The notes: generated from the letters alone by a model not told the origin. Positions 53,519 to 62,037 are shown, counted from the stretch's first letter. The stretch: DNA of 64,000 bases from CAWHPS01 sp963831235 (GCA_963831235.1 CAWHPS010000061.1:62001-126000), one strand, 5' to 3'. A program made the numbers and translations.

Positions 53519-54668
53519 TCGCCATTCCTCGAGTGGTTGGATGAAGAAATTGCGCCACTTCTTTTAAACCGTTTCGCAATCCTGATTTTTTGATATTATG
53601 CATATAATTCCCATATAGCACAGAGTCTGACAACAGCTCTTTTATTTTACTGAACAGATTGTGGATATGCGGCTCATAAATCCCCAAATTGTTTTGGCAA
53701 ATATATTCGACATTTCCTTTTTCCTGTTCCCAAAGGTAATTGTGGATCACAGGGATGCGCTGCAAAAGCAATATCTCCATTACTGTTGATGCTCCTGCCT
53801 TGCTTATAACAATGTCTGATATCCTTATAAGGTCCGATACAAAATCAACAAAACCATAAACCTGCATCTGCGTGAGCTCATATTTATCGCGGACCTTTTC
53901 TGCACGGCGCTGAAGCGCACTATCCCTTCCGCATACGAATGCGATACCTGCCGCAGGTTTATGCCGGACAATCGACCTTAAGAGGGCCCTGCCTTTGGGA
54001 AGCCCGTCACCCCCGCCCAGCATCAAAATTATTTTGCCATCCGCCTTGAACCCGAACTTTTTACGTAGTACAGGTATGTCGTTTACCGCTCCGGGTGTGG
54101 AATAGGCCGCGTCAAGAACAAAAGAGAAAACATGGAGGCGATCTTTTGCAATGCCGCGCTTGATTGCAGTTTCTTTAACCAGTTCACTGAATATCACAAA
54201 TTCCGGCTCTTTTTTAAGAAACCAGATTGGATGTGCGGTATATGGATCAGTCACTACAACAACAAACCGAGATGAAAGCTTTAATTCATTAAGCAGTTCC
54301 AGAATCGGCCGTATAAGCATAAAGTGAAAAACAACTACCAATGTCGGCTTATCTTGGAAAAGTTTCTTTCGCAAAGAAGCCTTAACATAGATAGAAATAA
54401 AATACGCAGTCAGGCGGGCCACAGGAATAATTTTATTGATCCCATATATGGCCTCAAACACCCAGGCAAAGTGATTCTGGGTTGTCCGATAGCCACCTTC
54501 AACCAGGTCACTTAAGATTTTAGGAGCCTTTTCAAATCCGCCTATCAACATAGGGGCCGGTGTATCAGGATGCTCCTTAGCTAAATAATTCGAGATAGCC
54601 CTGGCAGGTGCCAGATGCCCGCTACCAGTCCTGAGATAATAAAAGTGGCTTATATTGGTTTTGGTCAT
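53511..54668 (-). CDS. GT28-like glycosyltransferase (MurG/MGDG synthase group)
   Basis: 385 residues from the ATG at 54668, which overlaps the stop of the upstream gene (ATGA). The N-terminus has YLRTGSGHLAPARAISNYL, the acceptor-side loop of MGDG-synthase/MurG-like enzymes. KIILMLGGGDGLPKG and ISKAGASTVMEILLLQRIPVI are the donor-binding GT-B motifs. These enzymes glycosylate membrane lipids, for example diacylglycerol. With the similar enzyme upstream and a PAP2 phosphatase nearby, synthesis of a glycolipid is plausible. Confidence 0.82.
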   Translation of the reverse strand: MTKTNISHFYYLRTGSGHLAPARAISNYLAKEHPDTPAPMLIGGFEKAPKILSDLVEGGYRTTQNHFAWVFEAIYGINKIIPVARLTAYFISIYVKASLRKKLFQDKPTLVVVFHFMLIRPILELLNELKLSSRFVVVVTDPYTAHPIWFLKKEPEFVIFSELVKETAIKRGIAKDRLHVFSFVLDAAYSTPGAVNDIPVLRKKFGFKADGKIILMLGGGDGLPKGRALLRSIVRHKPAAGIAFVCGRDSALQRRAEKVRDKYELTQMQVYGFVDFVSDLIRISDIVISKAGASTVMEILLLQRIPVIHNYLWEQEKGNVEYICQNNLGIYEPHIHNLFSKIKELLSDSVLYGNYMHNIKKSGLRNGLKEVAQFLHPTTRGMAIT

Positions 54669-55951
54669 TTCGGAAAATCCTCCAATTCCGGAGTCCTTCC
54701 GGAAATAAGTTCGCGAATATAATATGTACCCATTTTTCTTGCCCTTAGGAACCCGGCCCATGCAGCATTGGCCAGACGGCCGTCATTAAGCAAATCAAAC
54801 AGCCATTCATCCACATAGTTCGGGGCCTCCTGATCAAAACCAGCATGGATTTCAAAAAGCCATTTTCGGTTAAACCTCTCCTGTGGACCTATGGCAGGCG
54901 CAACAATTATTGGTATTCCAAGAGCGCAGTAAAACGAAAGTTCGCTGGGCTTCGTCCATAAAATATCGGTTTCGTGCATGGCATCATTAAAATTATTGAA
55001 ATATTCCTCAAGTGTATTGCCGCAGATAATTTGTAAACCGTCGGCCTTTGGCATCTGTTGTGATTTGATCTGCTTGAAATATGCCTGAACTTCGGGCCTT
55101 ATACCAGCAACCAGGTTTAACCGGAGTTCTCCGGCGAGGATGTGCTTATGAAGCTGCTCGGCGATTGTTTTTCCAATTTCTTTTTGCGCTCCTGCTCCTC
55201 CAACTGCAAAAGTAAGGGTCAGGCAGCGATCCTTCCTAAAAACACAATTATCAGACCCGAGTAACTTTTCCATGACAATATGGTGGTGCCGTAGAAACCG
55301 CTTCTGCGGGTCAAGATAATGGAGCCTTTGACCCAAATCCTTTTTAAGCACTGGCATGTCAAGACCTCCGATAAGGCTTTCGGGAAGAGGAAAACCTGAA
55401 AGGTGGATCCTCTCACTCGGGACCCCATAACTTTGAAGCCGTTTTGCGGCACGTCCACACGGGGCACAATATTCAATCCTGCTCTTATTGGGATCTTTTG
55501 CTACCCATGCACGGCCAAGGTCTGCATCGCATATAATACAGTATAACGGAATAATGTTATTCATGTCCGCTGCAATGGCCGAAGCATAGAACGATGTGAC
55601 AACCGGAATTGGCTGCTGCTTGATTTTATTGACAATCCCACCACACAGCCCTAAACGGACAAGTTGCTGTATAATTATTACCTGAGGAGATGGAGCGGAT
55701 CTCTTCCTAAAGGGATACCATGGAGGTATGGATAGAAGGGTATCCAGGATTTTGAAAAACAGGCTGCCCATAATTGGCAGGCGTTTGAGCCTGGAAAGGG
55801 TTTCGTAAATCAGGAGTAACCTTTTCCACAGGCGGCGTTCGGATAGTGGAGCTGCAGGATCGCTTTCAAGAGATATTATGCCTCCTTCGGCAATATCCCG
55901 GAATGGATGGACGGCCCGCTTATGGCCGTAACCCATTTCAGCAGTGATCAC
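54665..55951 (-). CDS. GT28-like glycosyltransferase
   Basis: 428 residues as drawn from the GTG at 55951. AEMGYGHKRAVHPFRDIA is the N-terminal loop of the family, and PSELSFYCALGIPIIVAPAIGPQERFN the C-terminal donor region (quoted in parts). The GTG has no ribosome site. The frame is open for ten more codons to an ATT at 55981 with AAAGGAG five bases before it, giving a KAWVITAEMGYGH context seen in relatives, so an AUU start is possible. It overlaps the next gene and lies 40 bases after the ABC permease. Confidence 0.78.
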   Translation of the reverse strand: MITAEMGYGHKRAVHPFRDIAEGGIISLESDPAAPLSERRLWKRLLLIYETLSRLKRLPIMGSLFFKILDTLLSIPPWYPFRKRSAPSPQVIIIQQLVRLGLCGGIVNKIKQQPIPVVTSFYASAIAADMNNIIPLYCIICDADLGRAWVAKDPNKSRIEYCAPCGRAAKRLQSYGVPSERIHLSGFPLPESLIGGLDMPVLKKDLGQRLHYLDPQKRFLRHHHIVMEKLLGSDNCVFRKDRCLTLTFAVGGAGAQKEIGKTIAEQLHKHILAGELRLNLVAGIRPEVQAYFKQIKSQQMPKADGLQIICGNTLEEYFNNFNDAMHETDILWTKPSELSFYCALGIPIIVAPAIGPQERFNRKWLFEIHAGFDQEAPNYVDEWLFDLLNDGRLANAAWAGFLRARKMGTYYIRELISGRTPELEDFPK

Positions 55952-55991
55952 CCAGGCTTTTTCTTTATTCGTTTGAAGAATACAAGCTCCT

Positions 55992-57023
55992 TTACATTAA
56001 CCAGCGTTTTTTAATTAGTCGGTACGTGATAAGAAAAGCTACCAGTCCGACAATAAGCAAATACAGCCATTCCATCGAATAGCTGGATGCCCTGCCCTGT
56101 TCCAGGAGAATGGCTTTGATAGGCTCAAAAAACTGATAGGAAGGTAAAAAAGGAGCAACAATGGTTAATTTTTTTGAAAAATCTGATAATGCGGATGGAA
56201 GCAAATGAGGCAGATAGAAAATTACACCTAATGTTCTTGCGCTTGCCTGATTACGGCATAAAAAACCCAATAATATTCCATAAGAGCTAAAACAAAAACC
56301 TCCCACCAATATAAATGCAACATAGCTTAGGAGGTTCCCAGGATCAAATTTACCCAATAGATGCAGAAATAAGATTGCAATGAAAATCAAAATCATACCC
56401 AAAATTAATTTGGCAATAAGCCATTCTATTTCACGCATAGGGGTTTGTAAAAGCGCAAGAAGCAGCTTTTTTTCTTTTTCTTCGGCAACTTGCGCTGGAA
56501 GTATAATAAAGCTTACTAATAAAACAAGCATAAGAATCCAGGTCGGAAGGGTTTGTTTCTGAATCTCACTATCCTGAAGAGGTTTAATATCGGAAATCCA
56601 GTTTATGCTGTTTCCTTCCATTGCTTTTTGTAATGCTGAAAAGTTCTCCACTATTGAAAGTGTAAGTAACGACTCTTTTTTTAATACAACAAGGACCATA
56701 CCTTTTGGTTCTTTTTCAGATGTTAATAAGAGGCCGTCAATTTTCTTTTCTTTTAACCATCTTTTGCCTTCATTTTCACTCAAGACCTGAAAAATCGTGA
56801 ATATTTTGTTGGCTGATTTTATTGTTTGCAGAATAACAGGAGCATAGATTTCATTTTGAACAAGTCCTATATTGATTTTTTTGAAATCAACATCCGGTCT
56901 ATCGACCAGTTTTAAAGAGAAAAAAACAAAAAAGGGTATGAAAAGAATCAAATATATTGTCTTATTTTTAAAAGCAATGGCAAGGTCATTCAAAGTCAAT
57001 ATAAGGATATTTCTTATCATCAT
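55992..57023 (-). CDS. ABC-2 type permease
   Basis: 343 residues in the ABC-2/NatB arrangement: one N-terminal helix (TIYLILFIPFFVFFSLKLV), a periplasmic domain to about 165, then five or six helices. PAQVAEEKEKKLLLALLQTP is the conserved cytoplasmic E-loop of the family. It overlaps the ATPase gene by four bases, and the two should form an exporter. Substrate unknown: lipid, glycolipid or the tiny hydrophobic peptides encoded just upstream are possibilities. Confidence 0.85.
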   Translation of the reverse strand: MMIRNILILTLNDLAIAFKNKTIYLILFIPFFVFFSLKLVDRPDVDFKKINIGLVQNEIYAPVILQTIKSANKIFTIFQVLSENEGKRWLKEKKIDGLLLTSEKEPKGMVLVVLKKESLLTLSIVENFSALQKAMEGNSINWISDIKPLQDSEIQKQTLPTWILMLVLLVSFIILPAQVAEEKEKKLLLALLQTPMREIEWLIAKLILGMILIFIAILFLHLLGKFDPGNLLSYVAFILVGGFCFSSYGILLGFLCRNQASARTLGVIFYLPHLLPSALSDFSKKLTIVAPFLPSYQFFEPIKAILLEQGRASSYSMEWLYLLIVGLVAFLITYRLIKKRWLM

Positions 57024-57700
57024 AGATATAGCTTTTCATGGATGTCTGATTGGAAATATTCCAAAGGCGGGCCATTGAAAACCAGTTTTCCCTGGTGCAG
57101 CACAATGATTCGAGTCGCGAGGGTTTTTATTTCTTCAGGGCGGTGAGAGGTAAAAAGGATAGTTTTACCTTTTGAATGGAATTCCTTAAGTTGTCTGTAA
57201 ATTTCTTTTGTCATTTCAAAATCCAAACCTGATGTCGGTTCATCAAAAAGAAGAATGGATGGGTCCGCTAAAAGAGCGCGCCCGATATTTACCCTTTGAC
57301 GTAACCCTTTTGATAAAACCTGTATCTTATTATTACGAAAAGGCAGTAAATTGAATTCCTTCAGAATTTCTTCTGTACGCAAAAGGGGGACCTTAAAAAG
57401 ACGAGCGAATATTTTAAGGTTGTATTCAACCGAGAAGAAATCAAAAAGATTCGGGGTTTCAGGGACAAAACCTATTTTTCTAACAATAGCCAGTCTGTCT
57501 TCCAGATCAATTCCATCTACCAGGACTTTTCCACTATCTGGAATCAACCAATTTGCCAACATTTTGAGAAGTGTTGATTTTCCAGCTCCATTGTGGCCGA
57601 TGACTCCAATAAGTTCTCCTTTTTCCACCTCAAGACTTGTTGGCAGGAGTCCTCTATTTTCATCATAAATTTTCGCTAAATTGCGAATTTCAATCTGCAT
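57020..57700 (-). CDS. ABC transporter ATP-binding protein
   Basis: 226 residues with Walker A GHNGAGKSTLL, signature LSKGLRQRVNIGRALL, Walker B ILLFDEPTSGLD and the switch His in FTSHRPEE. LPTSLEVEKGELIGVIGHNG fits NatA-like ATPases of ABC-2 exporters. No strong ribosome site precedes the ATG, and translation may be coupled to the tiny gene ending 14 bases upstream. Confidence 0.92.
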   Translation of the reverse strand: MQIEIRNLAKIYDENRGLLPTSLEVEKGELIGVIGHNGAGKSTLLKMLANWLIPDSGKVLVDGIDLEDRLAIVRKIGFVPETPNLFDFFSVEYNLKIFARLFKVPLLRTEEILKEFNLLPFRNNKIQVLSKGLRQRVNIGRALLADPSILLFDEPTSGLDFEMTKEIYRQLKEFHSKGKTILFTSHRPEEIKTLATRIIVLHQGKLVFNGPPLEYFQSDIHEKLYL

Positions 57701-57714
57701 GGAATATTATCTAG

Positions 57715-57789
57715 TTATGCCCTGTGCATTAAATAGATAATACCAAGTACTAAAACTATTACAACTAATACTCCGATGACAAATTCCAT
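57715..57789 (-). CDS. Tiny hydrophobic membrane protein (24 residues), copy 1
   Basis: 24 residues: MEFVIGVLVVIVLVLG at the start, ending IIYLMHRA. A single membrane helix with a short charged C-terminus. GGAGG stands five bases before the ATG. It is almost identical in its core to copy 2 and related to copy 3. Too short for usual gene callers; spacing, ribosome site and paralogy support it. Confidence 0.75.
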   Translation of the reverse strand: MEFVIGVLVVIVLVLGIIYLMHRA

Positions 57790-57806
57790 ATTAGCCTCCA
57801 AAATTT

Positions 57807-57881
57807 TTATGTTCGATGCACTAAATAGACAATCCCCAGCACTAAAACTATTACAACCAAAACGCTGATAATAAAATTCAT
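57807..57881 (-). CDS. Tiny hydrophobic membrane protein (24 residues), copy 2
   Basis: 24 residues starting MNFIISVLVVIVLVLG and ending IVYLVHRT. AAGGAG lies six bases before the ATG. It shares the SVLVVIVLVLG/GVLVVIVLVLG core and the H-R end with copy 1, from which it is separated by 17 bases. Confidence 0.75.
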   Translation of the reverse strand: MNFIISVLVVIVLVLGIVYLVHRT

Positions 57882-57897
57882 CTTCTTCTCCTTAAGC

Positions 57898-57966
57898 TTA
57901 TGCTCGATAAAAGACAACCCCTAAAACCCCAACGATTACAACCACAATTCCAATAATGAGTATCAC
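57898..57966 (-). CDS. Tiny hydrophobic membrane protein (22 residues), copy 3
   Basis: 22 residues from a GTG at 57966 (ribosome site GGATGG): MILIIGIVVVIVGVLG, then VVFYRA. It is a more distant relative of copies 1 and 2, with the same helix pattern and R-A/R-T end. An ATG nearby (57982 region) is in another frame and stops after four codons. Confidence 0.65.
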   Translation of the reverse strand: MILIIGIVVVIVGVLGVVFYRA

Positions 57967-57984
57967 AATTTTTCCATCCGATGT

Positions 57985-58134
57985 TTACAGGATCTTTCGC
58001 CCTTGAATGACCTTTACCAATATAACAACAATAGCAATTACAAGAAGTATATGAATAAAACCGCCCATTGTGTAAGATGTGACTAATCCAAGAAGCCACA
58101 GTACGATTAAAACTACAGCAAGTACGTAAAGCAT
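57985..58134 (-). CDS. lmo0937-family small membrane protein (DUF5670-like)
   Basis: 49 residues: MLYVLAVVLIVLWLLGLVTS, then YTMGGFIHILLVIAIVVILV and a basic tail (QGRK). This is the characteristic two-helix pattern of the lmo0937/DUF5670 family, common in stress-related operons. AAGGAG lies six bases before the ATG. It is the first gene of a minus-strand operon: three tiny peptides, ABC exporter, two glycosyltransferases. Confidence 0.85.
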   Translation of the reverse strand: MLYVLAVVLIVLWLLGLVTSYTMGGFIHILLVIAIVVILVKVIQGRKIL

Positions 58135-58206
58135 TTCAATCTCCTTTATTTTATTGTCCTAATAGTTACTATAAACTTTACAGCAACTTTTTATAATAAT
58201 TAGAGA

Positions 58207-58224
58207 AAGCAAAGGTAATGCCGA
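58207..58224 (-). promoter_or_regulatory. Sigma-54-type promoter for the tiny-peptide/ABC/GT28 operon
   Basis: On the minus strand TTCGGCATTACCTTTGCTTT has GG (58222-58221), ten bases, GC (58210-58209), 75 bases before the lmo0937-type start. It is divergent from the site at 58389-58406. Confidence 0.58.
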
Positions 58225-58388
58225 AATATGAAAATGGATTCAATACCTATATATGGTGATTTATGGGTAAAACAGGCTATCAGCTATTTTGCCATGCCAT
58301 GCTTTCTCATAAACAACAAAATTCATTTGATGATTCGTAAAGTAAATATGGTTTCCAAAACGTTTCCATGCTTTTTATTGAAAAACCG

Positions 58389-58406
58389 ATGGCATAATTA
58401 TTGCAC
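58389..58406 (+). promoter_or_regulatory. Sigma-54-type promoter for the BON-domain gene
   Basis: ATGGCATAATTATTGCAC has GG at 58391-58392, ten bases, GC at 58403-58404: TGGCA and TTGCA both exact. The BON gene starts 149 bases downstream. The leader contains a minimal ATG-TAA frame (58443-58448) behind AAGGAG. Confidence 0.65.
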
Positions 58407-58552
58407 TAAAGCTTTTATGAGAAAAAATGGAAGGAGTTGCCTATGTAACATAAAAACCATGAAGGCAAAACTAATGAAAGACAATTGTTTAAAGCAAAAA
58501 CACCTGAATTTATCAGGGATAAAAATTAAACCTAATTATGGAGATTAATAAA

Positions 58553-59329
58553 ATGAAAGCTCTCTATCCTGTTGCACTGATTGTAGCTGCTGTATTTATT
58601 CTTGGAACAAGTATGCTTCTTCGAGCAAGCCAAACAAGTAGCCGTATTGAAACGGCTGCAAAAAAATCTTATGTGTTCATGACTTATTTAAAAGGCGATG
58701 ACATAAAGATCCAGTCCTCTGATGATGGCGTTGTTACCTTAACAGGCACTGTTTCCGAAGAGTCCCACAAATCATTGGCAAATGAAACTGTTGCTGATCT
58801 TCCCGGAGTCAAGAGCGTTGATAACCAGATAACCGTCAAGGGTGAACAACCAGCAGAGAAATCCGATGGCTGGATTGCAATGAAGGTCAAAACCATGCTC
58901 CTGTTCCATAAAAATGTCAGCGGAATGAAAACTGATGTAAATGTCCAGGACGGAATTGTTACTTTGAGCGGACAGGCCAATAGCGAAGCCCAGAAGGATT
59001 TGACATCAGAATATGCAAGGGATGTTGATGGGGTAAAAGATGTGAAAAATGACATGACAGTGAAAAAGGATTCAAAATCCACGGTTGAAAAGATAAGTGG
59101 AAATGTTGATGACGCTTCAATAACCGCACAGGTTAAGATAGCGCTCTTGTTTCACCGTTCAACAAGCGCGATTGATATAAAAGTTGTTACGAATCATGGC
59201 GTGGTCACAGTAACCGGCATGGCAAAGAATGGCGCGGAAAAGGATTTGGTTGGAAAACTTGCATCAGATATTCATGGCGTGAAAAGCGTAAAGAACAAGA
59301 TAATGGTTGAGCCCATGAAGATGAATTAA
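58553..59329 (+). CDS. Periplasmic triple BON-domain protein (OsmY-like)
   Basis: 258 residues from the ATG at 58553, nine bases after TATGGAG; an ATG at 58538 overlaps that site. A signal segment (ALIVAAVFILGTSMLL) is followed by three BON repeats, each with the pattern DGVVTLTGTV...LPGVKSVDNQITV; DGIVTLSGQA...VDGVKDVKNDMTV; HGVVTVTGMA...IHGVKSVKNKIMV. BON domains bind phospholipid or membranes and are typical of osmotic-stress proteins. A terminator follows. Confidence 0.88.
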   Translation: MKALYPVALIVAAVFILGTSMLLRASQTSSRIETAAKKSYVFMTYLKGDDIKIQSSDDGVVTLTGTVSEESHKSLANETVADLPGVKSVDNQITVKGEQPAEKSDGWIAMKVKTMLLFHKNVSGMKTDVNVQDGIVTLSGQANSEAQKDLTSEYARDVDGVKDVKNDMTVKKDSKSTVEKISGNVDDASITAQVKIALLFHRSTSAIDIKVVTNHGVVTVTGMAKNGAEKDLVGKLASDIHGVKSVKNKIMVEPMKMN

Positions 59330-59363
59330 GCTGCTTTAGTTGGAAAATATGAATTAAAATTGC

Positions 59364-59411
59364 AACTTGTCAGATAGGTATGAAAATTAATCACTGTCTG
59401 ACAAGTTTTTT
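59364..59411 (+). terminator. Rho-independent terminator after the BON gene
   Basis: AACTTGTCAGA (59364-59374) pairs perfectly with TCTGACAAGTT (59397-59407), followed by a run of T. It separates the BON gene from the PRC-barrel gene. Confidence 0.8.
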
Positions 59412-59438
59412 ATCGGGCCGGAAACTTAAGGAGGCGTT

Positions 59439-60194
59439 ATGCAGGATAGTATTCATAAAATGATTGGCTACGGGATCAAGGCAACTGATGGCGACCTTGG
59501 AAAACTACGCGAATTTTATTTTGATGATGAAACCTGGACTATCCGCTATATGGTTGTGGAAACCGGAAACTGGCTTTCCGGCCGCAAGGTGCTTATTTCA
59601 GTTGTAGCCCTTGGTAAGCCCGACTTTAATTCGCACACATTTTCCGTAAACCTTACCTGTGACCAGGTACGTAACAGTCCTGATATTGATACTCAGATGC
59701 CGGTCAATCGTCAACATGAAGTGGAAATACACAAGTATTATCAGTGGCCCATATATTGGCAAAGTAGTTATGGAGGCGCATTTGGAATAACCGAGTTTCC
59801 AATGATTATTCCTGAAGACCCTTTCAACAAGGAAGTCTTGACGCCCGGAAAAGAAAACAACCCACATTTACGCAGCACAAAGCAGGTTACGGGCTATCAT
59901 ATTCATGCAAAAGACGGTTCAATCGGGCATGTTGAAGATTTCATGGTTGATGATGATAATTGGAAAATACATTACCTTGTTGTTGATATTGGCAAATGGT
60001 TGTCCGGAAGGAAAGTTCTTATATCGCCCAAGTGGGTCAGGAAAGTGGAATGGGCTGACTCCAGTGTGTACCTGGACCTTACGAAAGAATCTGTTAAAAA
60101 CAGTCCTGTTTTCGATCCTTCGCAGGCTGTTACATCTGACTACGAGGACAATTTAAATGATCACTACGGACGACGGCCAATAGTCCATCACTGA
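59439..60194 (+). CDS. Protein with two PRC-barrel domains
   Basis: 251 residues with an internal duplication. Repeat one has MIGYGIKATDGDLGKLREFY and ETGNWLSGRKVLIS; repeat two has VTGYHIHAKDGSIGHVEDFM and DIGKWLSGRKVLISP. Both have the PRC-barrel fold signature, and such tandem proteins are frequent in stress gene clusters. Predicted cytoplasmic; the binding partner is unknown. GGAGG precedes the ATG. The lytic transglycosylase gene follows after 23 bases. Confidence 0.85.
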   Translation: MQDSIHKMIGYGIKATDGDLGKLREFYFDDETWTIRYMVVETGNWLSGRKVLISVVALGKPDFNSHTFSVNLTCDQVRNSPDIDTQMPVNRQHEVEIHKYYQWPIYWQSSYGGAFGITEFPMIIPEDPFNKEVLTPGKENNPHLRSTKQVTGYHIHAKDGSIGHVEDFMVDDDNWKIHYLVVDIGKWLSGRKVLISPKWVRKVEWADSSVYLDLTKESVKNSPVFDPSQAVTSDYEDNLNDHYGRRPIVHH

Positions 60195-60217
60195 CAAAGA
60201 AAAAAGGAAGGCTCTTT

Positions 60218-60925
60218 ATGAAAACGCATTTTGCATATATCTCTTTTATCGTGATATTTACATTGTCAATGGGCTGGTTGGTATCTTCTTACAGTTCAAA
60301 ATCAACGAACAAGTCGGATACGATTAAATTACTGGAACAGGAAGTGGTGTGCTTGAGAAATTCAAATAATCAACCGAACCTGATTTTTAAAACCTTACAC
60401 ATTGCTTATCCAAATGTTCCTGAACATAAAATGAGACACTATTCCCTTATGATAAATGATTATGCCTCCCAATTTAATTTAAGCTGGAGTTTGATTGCCG
60501 CAACAATATGGATAGAATCCCAATTCGACCCCACATTAAAATCACCACAAAACGCCAAAGGATTAATGCAGCTTCTTGAAAATACTGCACTTGACCAGGC
60601 GCTCAAAACCGGCATAAAATATTGCGAGGATAAAACGGTTTGGGATGATATCACAAATCTTTTTCTTGGAGTTAAATACCTTGGTGAAGGGTTTGAAAAA
60701 GAAAAGAATTATAAAGAGACCACCTACTATTATCTGGCCGGACCGCAATGGCGCAAGACGATAAAAAACAACAGGATGCAAAATTATCTTCAGACCTACG
60801 CTTCAGATGTTCTTAGGGAAAAGGATAAGCTTGATAATCTTTATAAAGAAACATCCGGCGAGTTAAATGATAATCAGTCTATTTTATTGGCTGCTGATGA
60901 GCTTCTATATTACAATAAATATTAG
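60218..60925 (+). CDS. Lytic transglycosylase (SLT domain)
   Basis: 235 residues with an N-terminal membrane or signal segment (FIVIFTLSMGWLVSSY). The SLT motif includes Glu100 in ATIWIESQFDP, SPQNAKGLMQLLENTA and YYYLAGPQWRKTIKNNR. It cleaves peptidoglycan between MurNAc and GlcNAc, forming anhydro-MurNAc. It lies between the PRC-barrel and MsrAB genes with short gaps and is probably part of one stress-related transcript. Confidence 0.85.
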   Translation: MKTHFAYISFIVIFTLSMGWLVSSYSSKSTNKSDTIKLLEQEVVCLRNSNNQPNLIFKTLHIAYPNVPEHKMRHYSLMINDYASQFNLSWSLIAATIWIESQFDPTLKSPQNAKGLMQLLENTALDQALKTGIKYCEDKTVWDDITNLFLGVKYLGEGFEKEKNYKETTYYYLAGPQWRKTIKNNRMQNYLQTYASDVLREKDKLDNLYKETSGELNDNQSILLAADELLYYNKY

Positions 60926-60933
60926 TTTTTAGT

Positions 60934-62037
60934 ATGAAGATTAACTGGCTTATTATAATTTTTCTTTTTTCATTGTTCTATTGCAGGGCCCAAAATCAAA
61001 TGGAGACTGAAATGAAAACCGGAACAAATAAAACAGCCACTTTTGCCGGAGGCTGTTTTTGGTGTATGCAGCCTGCTTTTGATGCGCTTCCCGGAGTTGT
61101 TTCAACCCTTGTCGGATATAGTGGAGGAAACATTCCCAATCCCACGTATGAAGAGGTAAGTTCCGGTTCAACCGGTCATTTTGAAGCACTTCAGGTGACT
61201 TATGATCCATCGAAGATCAGATATTGGAAGTTGTTAATCACTTTCTGGAAGAGCATTGATCCAACATCCGGGAACGGACAATTCGCTGATGTGGGTACCC
61301 AGTATCAAACAGCAATCTTCTACCACGATGACGAACAAAAACATTTGGCTGAATTATCAAAACAGCAGCTTCAGAATTCGGGGAAATTCAAAGACCCAAT
61401 TGCAACTCGGATTTTGCCAGCAAAGCCTTTTTATAAAGCCGAAGAACACCATCAAAAATATTACCTTAAAAAAACCGGTCAATACGAACAGTATAAAATC
61501 GGTTCAGGGCGTGCTGGTTATCTGCATAAGACATGGCCGGACGCGTTTCAGGAAAAATGGGAAATCGAGCCGATAGAGGTTCCATCTAAAACCGAACTCA
61601 AGAAAAAACTGACGCCGCTTCAATATTCAGTAACTCAAGATTGTGGAACAGAACCCGCGTTCGACAATGCCTATTGGAACAATCACGAAGAGGGCATTTA
61701 TGTTGACATAACATCAGGCGAAGCACTGTTCAGTTCCACGGATAAATTCGAATCAGGCACGGGTTGGCCAAGTTTTACAAAGCCTATTTCCAAAGATAAA
61801 GTTGTTGAATCAATTGATAACAGTCTTGGAACGAAAAGGACCGAGGTTAAAAGCAAAGTAGCCAACTCTCATCTGGGCCATCTATTCCCCGACGGCCCTG
61901 CACCCACAGGCATGCGCTATTGCATAAATTCAGCGGCCCTCAGGTTTATTCCAAAATCAAAACTTAAGGAAGAGGGTTACGGCGAATATCTTTTCCTCTT
62001 TAAAGAATCAGGCAAAGCTACCTCGACATCCCACTAA
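60934..62037 (+). CDS. msrAB: Fused peptide methionine sulfoxide reductase MsrA-MsrB, exported
   Basis: 367 residues. An N-terminal hydrophobic segment ending LFYCRAQ suggests export to the periplasm; the lipobox is imperfect (Tyr before Cys). The MsrA domain has the catalytic Cys41 in GGCFWCMQP. The MsrB domain starts near residue 205, with GTGWPSFTKP and catalytic Cys330 in MRYCINSAALRF. The two C-x-x-C pairs that bind zinc in many MsrB proteins are absent. It repairs oxidised methionine in envelope proteins. Confidence 0.92.
   Translation: MKINWLIIIFLFSLFYCRAQNQMETEMKTGTNKTATFAGGCFWCMQPAFDALPGVVSTLVGYSGGNIPNPTYEEVSSGSTGHFEALQVTYDPSKIRYWKLLITFWKSIDPTSGNGQFADVGTQYQTAIFYHDDEQKHLAELSKQQLQNSGKFKDPIATRILPAKPFYKAEEHHQKYYLKKTGQYEQYKIGSGRAGYLHKTWPDAFQEKWEIEPIEVPSKTELKKKLTPLQYSVTQDCGTEPAFDNAYWNNHEEGIYVDITSGEALFSSTDKFESGTGWPSFTKPISKDKVVESIDNSLGTKRTEVKSKVANSHLGHLFPDGPAPTGMRYCINSAALRFIPKSKLKEEGYGEYLFLFKESGKATSTSH

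Noticed and set aside
57878..58099. 73-codon minus-strand frame
   Set aside because: It is another frame of the lmo0937-type gene; the 49-residue frame at 57985-58134 has the ribosome site and family match.
58228..58548. 106-codon plus-strand frame over the sigma-54 site and BON leader
   Set aside because: It has no ribosome site, odd composition (many Lys, Asn, Cys), and overlaps the promoter and ribosome-binding region of the BON gene.
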